Shown piece by piece: positions 6,981 through 11,511 of a DNA stretch of 11,511 nucleotides. How positions within the stretch are numbered: the first letter of the stretch is position 1; each line of letters begins with the position of its first letter. Below the pieces are notes generated by a model. It did not search any database, was not told the DNA's origin, and worked only from the letters and a program-made list of their open reading frames with translations. The position numbers and the translations under genes were made by a program. The DNA is from Clostridiales bacterium (GTDB taxonomy: Bacteria; Bacillota_A; Clostridia; Oscillospirales; Oscillospiraceae): assembly GCA_019410105.1 (NCBI GenBank), contig DXTB01000015.1, positions 10,934-22,444 of the forward strand. The letters run 5' to 3'.

Positions 6981-7952
6981 ATGACCGAGTGTATTTCGGA
7001 GGGCCTGTACCGGATTCCGGTGCCCCTGCCCGGCAACCCTCTCCGGGAACTGAACAGCTACCTGCTCCGCGGGCGGGAGCGCAGCCTGCTTATCGATACC
7101 GGCTTCCGGCAGGAGGAGGGCCGCCGCGCTCTGTTTGCCGGGCTGGCGGAGCTGGATGTGGACCCCAGGGATGTAGATGTGGCCCTCACCCATCTCCACT
7201 CCGACCACTCCGGCCTGGCCCCGGAGGTCGTTGGGGAAACCGGCTGGATTTACGTCAGCGGGCCCGACCGGGCCTATCTGGAGCAGCCGGAGGAGGCCAA
7301 ATGGGCCCACACCGATGCCTTTTATATCTCTGAGGGCTTTCCGCCGGAGCTGTTGGCACAAAACAGGGCCAACCCCGCCCGCGCTCTGGCCCCCGTCCCC
7401 ACCGGCCGCTACCGCACGCTGGAACCCGGCGCTGTGCTGGAGGCGGGCGGCCGCCGGCTCACCTGCCTGCCCGCGCCCGGTCACACCCCTGGCCAGCTCT
7501 GCTTCTGGGACGAGTCGGACGGCATTCTCTTTACCGGCGACCACGTGCTCTTTGACATCAGCCCCAATATCACGCCTTGGAACGGCATGGAGGACGCCCT
7601 GGGATGCTATCTGGACAGCTTGCGGGCCGTGCGGGGGCTGCCCGCCCGCCTGGCTCTGCCCGGCCACCGCCGCCCCGGTACGCTGGCCCCCCGGGTGGAC
7701 GCCCTGCTGGAGCACCACGCCCGCCGCCTGGACGAGCTGACCGCCATCCTCCGCGCCCGCCCCGGCAGCACCGCCTATGAAGCCGCCGCCCACATGACCT
7801 GGAACATCCGCTCCAGGAGCTGGGACGACTTTCCCCTGGCCCAGAAGTGGTTTGCCGTGGGCGAGTGCATCGCCCACCTGGACCATCTGCGCCGGCAGGG
7901 ACGGCTCCAGCGCGAGCAGCAGGACGGTGTGTGGCATGCCTGGGCCCTTTAA
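6981..7952 (+). CDS. MBL-fold metallo-hydrolase with C-terminal helical/winged-helix extension
   Basis: A 323-residue cytoplasmic metallo-beta-lactamase-fold hydrolase. The two-metal ligand set is complete: HLHSDH (71-76; His71, His73, Asp75, His76), PGHTPGQ (His168 at 166-172), FTGDHVLF (Asp187) and LPGHR (His229). After the core, residues from about 240 form an Ala/Arg-rich segment ending in a likely winged-helix domain, as in LACTB2-type proteins. The substrate is not evident; the family includes thioesterases, glyoxalase II-like enzymes and nucleases. ATG 6981 is preceded by AAAGGAG (6966-6972) at 8 nt; GTG 6978 is also possible. The ATG at 6976 meets a stop at once. It is divergent from the FUSC gene and appears monocistronic. 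Confidence 0.9.
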   Translation: MTECISEGLYRIPVPLPGNPLRELNSYLLRGRERSLLIDTGFRQEEGRRALFAGLAELDVDPRDVDVALTHLHSDHSGLAPEVVGETGWIYVSGPDRAYLEQPEEAKWAHTDAFYISEGFPPELLAQNRANPARALAPVPTGRYRTLEPGAVLEAGGRRLTCLPAPGHTPGQLCFWDESDGILFTGDHVLFDISPNITPWNGMEDALGCYLDSLRAVRGLPARLALPGHRRPGTLAPRVDALLEHHARRLDELTAILRARPGSTAYEAAAHMTWNIRSRSWDDFPLAQKWFAVGECIAHLDHLRRQGRLQREQQDGVWHAWAL

Positions 7953-7996
7953 CCGCGTCCGCCGGGCGGCAGCGGTACATTTTCCTCTTTTTTATC
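7952..7996 (+). terminator. Probable terminator of the MBL gene
   Basis: An interrupted hairpin (ACCGC 7952-7956 with GCGGT 7972-7976, and CCGC 7959-7962 with GCGG 7966-7969, separated by a 2x2 internal loop) is followed by a T-rich run starting ACATTTTCCTCTTTTTT. The interruption makes it weaker than the others in the window. Confidence 0.6.
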
Positions 7997-8193
7997 TTCT
8001 CTTTTATTCTATTTCTGATGTTCTTTCCAAAACCGACACAGTTTACTTCAATTTTATCTATCTGTATTATTATTCCCCTTTTTTCGCAGACCCGACCAGC
8101 AAAAAATGGCGCACATAGAAATCCGCCCTGGGGCAAAGCTATGTCTGGATTCACCGAATCCAACAAATTTGTCACCAAAGGAGATGCGCTATT

Positions 8194-8466
8194 ATGTCTA
8201 GCTCTAACAATTCCAATTCCAACCAGCCCGTGGTTCCCAGCGCCCGTGAGGCCCTGAACAAGTTCAAGATGGAGGCCGCCCAGGAGGTTGGCGTCAACCT
8301 GAAGCAGGGCTACAATGGCGATCTGACCAGCCGTGAGGCCGGTTCCGTTGGCGGCCAGATGGTCAAACATATATGTCCAGTACGAACAGTAGTGATAAAC
8401 AGGGCAAATCGGAATGTAGACAAGCATATAATCCCGATTACATATCAATATAGCTTAGTTTTATAA
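8194..8466 (+). CDS. Alpha/beta-type small acid-soluble spore protein, frameshifted near the C terminus
   Basis: SASPs coat spore DNA and protect it from UV; they are made in the forespore and cut by the GPR protease at germination. Residues 12-58 are a clear match: VVPSAREALNKFKMEAAQEVGV with the GPR-type site near Glu27-Ala28, then GYNGDLTSREAGSVGGQMVK. From codon 59 the frame leaves the family and adds about 32 unrelated residues to a stop at 8466. One frame over, codons for VQYEQ then TAG occur at 8375-8392, which would give the normal length of about 65 residues. The shift falls in the CATATATG run (8368-8375): a net +1, or loss of one AT unit. ATG 8194 has AAAGGAG ten nt upstream. No convincing sigma-G promoter was found. 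Confidence 0.85.
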   Translation: MSSSNNSNSNQPVVPSAREALNKFKMEAAQEVGVNLKQGYNGDLTSREAGSVGGQMVKHICPVRTVVINRANRNVDKHIIPITYQYSLVL

Positions 8467-8473
8467 CTTTTCA

Positions 8474-8539
8474 AAGGGTCAAGGTAATCTCAAATTCCTG
8501 TGGGGCTTACCTTGGCCCTTGCTTTCGTCTGGACGAAAG
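8474..8539 (+). other. Two adjacent RNA hairpins downstream of the spore-protein gene
   Basis: The first has a 14-bp stem with one G-U pair (8474-8487 with 8507-8520) and a 19-nt loop. The second is CTTTCGTC/GACGAAAG (8522-8529 with 8532-8539) with a minimal loop. Lacking T tracts, they look like a structured 3' UTR or part of a small RNA ending at the terminator at 8585-8615. No known RNA family is recognised. Confidence 0.45.
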
Positions 8540-8584
8540 AATACCCCCCGCCAACTGCACGCTAATTCCATGTCGTAAATACAC

Positions 8585-8615
8585 CGCCCGCCCCCGTAGG
8601 GGCGGGCGCTTTTTT
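8585..8615 (+). terminator. Strong intrinsic terminator
   Basis: A perfect 10-bp GC stem (8585-8594 with 8599-8608) with a CGTA loop is followed by C and then T6 (8610-8615). It probably ends the transcript of the spore-protein gene or of a small RNA between 8393 and 8610. Confidence 0.9.
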
Positions 8616-8670
8616 ATTTTCTAGCTGTTCATTTAGAAAAGCCTCAACCACAATAAAAAGTGAATAAAAC

Positions 8671-8687
8671 GGGGGCTTTTAGCCCCC
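8671..8687 (-). terminator. Short GC hairpin, possible minus-strand terminator
   Basis: A GGGGGCT/AGCCCCC stem with a 3-nt loop. On the plus strand no T tract follows; on the minus strand the tail is GTTTTATTC, so a minus-strand stop is possible although no minus-strand gene ends here. Confidence 0.3.
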
Positions 8688-8701
8688 CTTAACTACCGAT
8701 A

Positions 8702-8780
8702 AGCCCCGGCTACGCCCCCCTGTCAATGGCGGCACATGGGCCGTTTATCTTGACCATTGACAGGGGGCGCAGCCGGGGCT
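8702..8780. repeat. 79-bp imperfect inverted repeat with 24-nt centre
   Basis: The left arm (8702-8729, starting AGCCCCGGC and ending GTCAATGG) matches the reverse complement of the right arm (8754-8780) except for one T/C change and one C-run length difference. The centre contains a small CGGC/GCCG stem. It is far too long and GC-rich for the surrounding AT-rich DNA. Candidates are a non-autonomous insertion (MITE-like), an origin-of-transfer remnant, or a structured RNA. No clear target-site duplication is seen at its flanks. The whole stretch 8467-8912 contains no gene I can support. Confidence 0.75.
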
Positions 8781-8844
8781 ATGACCACTTTGGGATAGTT
8801 CGATTATTTGCTTTAGACGAAAAGCTATCTTTTCCAAAAAAGAA

Positions 8845-8873
8845 TTGCAATTTCCAATTTATTGTGTTATATT
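8845..8873 (+). promoter_or_regulatory. Promoter of the small ORF / amidase leader
   Basis: TTGCAA (8845-8850), 17-bp spacer, TATATT (8868-8873). It lies in AT-rich DNA, where chance matches are commoner, but the spacing is ideal and a good ribosome binding site and start codon follow within 40 bp. Confidence 0.72.
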
Positions 8874-8912
8874 AAATATATAAAAATAGTCATCTTTAAG
8901 GAGTCAATTATT

Positions 8913-9008
8913 ATGCATAATTTATTGTCGACGACTAAAGAAAATAGTCTCTACCCGTGGTATCAATATTGGAGGGAGCGGATTCAAATTCTGATTGATG
9001 GCGCATGA
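8913..9008 (+). CDS. 31-residue small ORF, possible leader peptide
   Basis: Not recognised. The ORF has ATG at 8913, AAGGAG (8898-8903) at 9-nt spacing and a promoter upstream, which is more than chance usually supplies. The peptide has two Trp and three Tyr clustered in its middle (LYPWYQYWRER, 18 codons before the stop at the earliest), no membrane helix and no signal peptide. Its UGA stop (9006-9008) lies inside the left arm of the terminator at 8998-9048. A ribosome that finishes the peptide would therefore cover that arm and disfavour the hairpin. This is the geometry of a translation-coupled attenuator controlling the amidase gene. It could equally be a free-standing small peptide gene with an ordinary terminator. 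Confidence 0.5.
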   Translation: MHNLLSTTKENSLYPWYQYWRERIQILIDGA

Positions 9009-9048
9009 GCTTTTTCCTATTCTCTAGGTTGCTCATGCGCCATTTTTT
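8998..9048 (+). terminator. Intrinsic terminator / candidate attenuator between small ORF and amidase gene
   Basis: A perfect 13-bp stem (8998-9010 with 9031-9043, GGCGCATGAGC/GCTCATGCGCC core) with a 20-nt loop is followed by T6 (9043-9048). It ends only 56 bp before the amidase start codon, and no promoter is visible in that gap. Confidence 0.88.
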
Positions 9049-9104
9049 AGAAGGACGGGACGAGTTTTGCTGTTAATGGTGCTGAAAGAAAGGAGAGATT
9101 TCTA

Positions 9105-10793
9105 GTGAAGAAAAGAGTAATTGGTCTTACCCTGGTAGTTTGCCTTTTGTTCTCGACTACCGCTTTCGCTTCTTCGACATCCATTTCTCAGATGTCGCCG
9201 GACATGAACGCGGCCATAGAGGTTGCCACATCTTATCTGGAAGATGCGGCATACTCTCAGTATTTTTACGATGCTCAAGACTTGGTAGCGCACACTATAG
9301 AAGTAATTCCCGAAAATGAAAAGGCAGTCCTTTCCCAGAGTATCGCGGAATATCCTTCGTTTAGATCGGCCCAAGCTGTTGTACCATATGAAGATACCAG
9401 CATTAACACCGGGACACTCCAGGCTTTTGAGGAAAACTTGGAGTTGCATCGGGACAGTGTTGCCTACTATGGGCATCTTAACGAGCTAGAGAACACTACA
9501 TATAAATACTTTACTCCCTCTTATGATGTAGTTGACGGTAATATTGACGGCGACTTCGCCACAGTTAATGTGTATGAAACGATTGATTTCCAGTACAGCG
9601 ACTGTGACGAGCCTTCTATGATGGTAACCCACTATTATATCTCGTTGGTTAAATATGACGGCGAGTGGTTGGTTATGTCTGTCGAATCTGATGATTTGTT
9701 TTATCAGACGTATCGTGACAGCGACTTTAAATTGTCAGAAGCAATCGAGGGGATAGACGCTGCTTTTGAAGAAAATGAGCAGCTTGCACTTTCAGAGCCA
9801 GCCACATCTGATGATAACGTTGGACAATTAGTACCTGCTGCAAACTCTAGCACAGACCGGAAATATATTCCAAAAAATGCTGTTAATTATGCGTTGACCT
9901 ATTCTTCGTCTGGGGATGATGGTAATAAGTCCCCATCCTACAGAAACAAAAATTTCTATTGGTCTTCATCGAGTTGTCAACTTTTTGTGTCACAGTGTAT
10001 TTGGGCTGGGTTTGGAGGAAGTAACTCGCCAGACGATATTAACGACAGGTTGGTAATGGATACTTCTGGCTCCTATCAGTGGTGGTCTACCGATAGTAAA
10101 TATAATCATCCAAACTACAACGACCCCGGCAGTCCAAGCGATAAAGGATGGAATAGTTGGATTAAATGCTCTCAATTCAAGGTGTATGTAGATGGTGTAA
10201 AAGCTTCTTCTACTGAGTCCGGGATTGTGTGTGATACTCATTCTGTTCCCTACAATTCGGATAATATGGTGGGAAGCTCGGGCCTCACAAAGAATGATTT
10301 GATTGGTGCAGCCTTACATGTTAATGGCGCGGATCCCCTGGGCCATGCGGTTATTATAAATAACGCTACTGGAACGACACGTCAGACAGTTTACTATACC
10401 TGTTACAATAATTGCGCAAAAAATATCCGGCTGTCTACGAGATTCCCCAGCAGTAAGTCCTCCACGGATAACAAGATTTATGTCATGGTTCCCCGTTATC
10501 TAAGAGGGGCGAATGGCGCGACCTCCAATTATTTGTATGCCGACCTTCAGAACGCCTTGGTTAAGGGGACTTCTGGAGTGCGCCAGACCCTTTATGGACG
10601 TTCGGTGTCTGCTGTGTCCTCCTTGACAATGAAGGTCTATAAACCTAACACAGCTAACGCTGCGTATACATTTAAGGCATCTAATAAGAATGTAGTCAGT
10701 GGAAGTGTTTTGTTTAACGTTGCGGGAGAGTGGAAAGTTGTCGTGAGCGGTACGGGCCTTGACCCATTTACTTATATCATTCGGGTTGTTTGA
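9105..10793 (+). CDS. Secreted Amidase_6-domain protein (putative cell-wall cysteine hydrolase)
   Basis: A 562-residue exported protein. A signal peptide (MKKR then a hydrophobic core to about 20) is likely cut after AFA (23). Residues about 100-205 form a small alpha/beta accessory region ending in YDGEWLVMSVESDD. Residues about 253-466 match the putative amidase domain Amidase_6: IPKNAVNYALTY, SSCQLFVSQCIWAG with candidate nucleophile Cys291, and LGHAVIIN with His414. The usual DCTNFVSQC motif reads SCQLFVSQC here, so the flanking Asp and Asn are changed. Residues about 470-562 are beta-rich, possibly Ig-like. The GTG start has AAAGGAG at 9-nt spacing. Composition is AT-rich and unlike genes before 8000. 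Likely target is peptidoglycan or an extracellular peptide; activity is not proven. Confidence 0.8.
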   Translation: MKKRVIGLTLVVCLLFSTTAFASSTSISQMSPDMNAAIEVATSYLEDAAYSQYFYDAQDLVAHTIEVIPENEKAVLSQSIAEYPSFRSAQAVVPYEDTSINTGTLQAFEENLELHRDSVAYYGHLNELENTTYKYFTPSYDVVDGNIDGDFATVNVYETIDFQYSDCDEPSMMVTHYYISLVKYDGEWLVMSVESDDLFYQTYRDSDFKLSEAIEGIDAAFEENEQLALSEPATSDDNVGQLVPAANSSTDRKYIPKNAVNYALTYSSSGDDGNKSPSYRNKNFYWSSSSCQLFVSQCIWAGFGGSNSPDDINDRLVMDTSGSYQWWSTDSKYNHPNYNDPGSPSDKGWNSWIKCSQFKVYVDGVKASSTESGIVCDTHSVPYNSDNMVGSSGLTKNDLIGAALHVNGADPLGHAVIINNATGTTRQTVYYTCYNNCAKNIRLSTRFPSSKSSTDNKIYVMVPRYLRGANGATSNYLYADLQNALVKGTSGVRQTLYGRSVSAVSSLTMKVYKPNTANAAYTFKASNKNVVSGSVLFNVAGEWKVVVSGTGLDPFTYIIRVV

Positions 10794-10812
10794 AAAACAA
10801 AGGAAGAATGAT

Positions 10813-11400
10813 ATGAGAAAAAAGTTTCCAATCAAGGCCATTATAAGCATATGTTGTGTCGCCCTCATTATTATCGTTGGAGTTGTTTTAATAGTGAACA
10901 ATTCCTTTCAGCCAGAGGACAGCCAAGAGAGAGATTTATCCGAGCTTGCATTTGATAATCTGGATATGGACGCCCCCGTAGGGGTTGGTTTCAACCTTGC
11001 GTTTGAAAATGATGATTTTATCATTTTCTACGGAGACGAGGCTCTATTTGGCTATGATTTATCAGAGGAAAAAATCACGTTCACCGTCGATTTTATTAAA
11101 GTATCCGGGACGACTGGAGCAGTTCAAGGAAGTGCTGGGACACGTGTGCGTGTTTCTCAGGATGGTCAAAATATAATTCTCGTATACTTTAATATGGATA
11201 CACCTGATGCCGTATATGATGCCTATTATATTTCAATTCCGACTATGACGTATCATTGCGGCGAATACCATCCAATGGAGGACGCTTTTAATCCTGAAAA
11301 TGCAGTCGGATATGTTTTGCCGGGGGCTGTTTATTCGCGTACCCAATACATTCGTGGCGATTCGTCATGGAATGTCTTTGATGGATATGAAGTTGAATAA
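10813..11400 (+). CDS. Membrane-anchored extracytoplasmic protein of unknown function
   Basis: Not assigned to a named family. The 195-residue protein starts with a basic MRKKFPIK, then one hydrophobic helix (about residues 10-32), so it is probably anchored with its body outside the cell. There is no lipobox after the helix. The remainder is acidic and beta-rich, with patterns such as NLAFENDDFIIFYGDEALFG and YDLSEEKITFTVDFIK that suggest a propeller-blade or sensor-like fold. ATG 10813 has AAAGGA at 8-nt spacing; the open frame reaches back into the amidase gene but that start has no ribosome site. It follows the amidase gene by 19 bp with no terminator between, so the two are cotranscribed and may work together, for example as enzyme and partner or inhibitor; this is inference. 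Confidence 0.75.
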   Translation: MRKKFPIKAIISICCVALIIIVGVVLIVNNSFQPEDSQERDLSELAFDNLDMDAPVGVGFNLAFENDDFIIFYGDEALFGYDLSEEKITFTVDFIKVSGTTGAVQGSAGTRVRVSQDGQNIILVYFNMDTPDAVYDAYYISIPTMTYHCGEYHPMEDAFNPENAVGYVLPGAVYSRTQYIRGDSSWNVFDGYEVE

Positions 11401-11413
11401 TGTGCCGTATGCC

Positions 11414-11446
11414 TCGCCCCTCCGCTAATGCGGAGGGGCGATTTTT
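11414..11446 (+). terminator. Intrinsic terminator ending the amidase operon
   Basis: A perfect 12-bp stem (11414-11425 with 11430-11441) with a TAAT loop and T5 immediately after, 14 bp past the stop codon. Confidence 0.93.
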
Positions 11447-11450
11447 GTTC

Positions 11451-11479
11451 TTGACGTATGCAGGGAAAGAAGATATACT
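11451..11479 (+). promoter_or_regulatory. Promoter directed out of the window
   Basis: TTGACG (11451-11456), 17-bp spacer, TATACT (11474-11479). It starts five bases after the preceding terminator, so a new transcription unit probably begins just beyond the right edge. Confidence 0.72.
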
Positions 11480-11511
11480 AAATATGTTAAAAGTTGCGCA
11501 AATGGCCCCCG

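Noticed and set aside
6855..7937. Upstream part of a minus-strand open frame continuous with the FUSC gene, giving a 1003-residue reading frame
   Set aside because: This part lies antisense to a well-motifed MBL hydrolase, has low-complexity Gly/Ala/Val/Gln-rich translation, and sits upstream of the FUSC promoter; GTG 6854 has its own ribosome site.
8146..8162. TGGATTC-ACC-GAATCCA palindrome shortly before the spore-protein gene
   Set aside because: Only 7 bp per arm, no T tract and no match to a known operator; too weak to call without conservation data.
8474..8780. Possible CRISPR array or repeat cluster
   Set aside because: The hairpins differ in sequence and spacing; there is no regular direct repeat with spacers and no cas gene.
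9102..9476. 124-residue minus-strand frame over the start of the amidase gene
   Set aside because: Antisense to the signal peptide and N-terminal region of the amidase; no ribosome site or domain.
8589..10985. A CGCCCCCGTAGGGG string occurring both in the terminator near 8595 and inside the unknown membrane gene near 10980
   Set aside because: The second copy is in-frame coding sequence (Ala-Pro-Val-Gly) with no T tract or longer shared sequence; taken as coincidence.

Overview
The window looks like chromosomal DNA of an anaerobic, spore-forming Firmicute of the Clostridia, most likely a gut Oscillospiraceae (Flavonifractor/Lawsonibacter/Intestinimonas type). Three things point that way: an alpha/beta-type small acid-soluble spore protein, strong AAGGAG-type ribosome binding sites, and very GC-rich core genes with sharp TTGACA/TATAAT-like promoters. 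Genus level is a guess; no marker gene fixes it.

Region 1 (1-8000) is GC-rich and ordinary. It holds the 3' end of a neurotransmitter:sodium symporter, then a convergent LacX-type aldose 1-epimerase-like gene sharing a bidirectional terminator with it. A divergent promoter pair fires the epimerase one way and a TIGR04255-family gene the other. Next is a two-gene NAD salvage operon, nicotinamidase (pncA) then nicotinate phosphoribosyltransferase (pncB), converting nicotinamide to nicotinate to nicotinate mononucleotide. A TGTC-TT-GACA palindrome lies over its predicted transcription start and resembles a NiaR operator. The operon ends at a 16-bp bidirectional hairpin shared with a minus-strand XRE-family regulator. 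Behind that regulator lies a FUSC-family membrane protein on the same strand, itself divergent from an MBL-fold hydrolase with well-formed back-to-back promoters.

Region 2 (about 7950-8400) is a transition. The MBL gene ends at an imperfect hairpin, followed by a T-rich spacer and a spore-protein gene whose last codons are out of frame. The expected C-terminal end and stop are still present one frame over.

Region 3 (about 8400-11511) is clearly more AT-rich and looks acquired or accessory. It begins with about 500 bp without an ORF-track gene but full of structure: a 14-bp stem, a strong terminator and a 79-bp near-perfect inverted repeat. Then come a promoter, a ribosome binding site and a 31-codon ORF whose stop codon lies inside the stem of an intrinsic terminator. 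The next gene, a secreted Amidase_6-type cysteine hydrolase, has no visible promoter of its own. It is followed 19 bp later by a single-pass membrane-anchored protein of unknown function, a strong terminator, and a promoter pointing out of the window.

The most interesting parts are the possible attenuator-type leader ahead of the amidase gene, the frameshifted spore protein at the composition boundary, the inverted repeat, and the NiaR-like site ahead of pncA.
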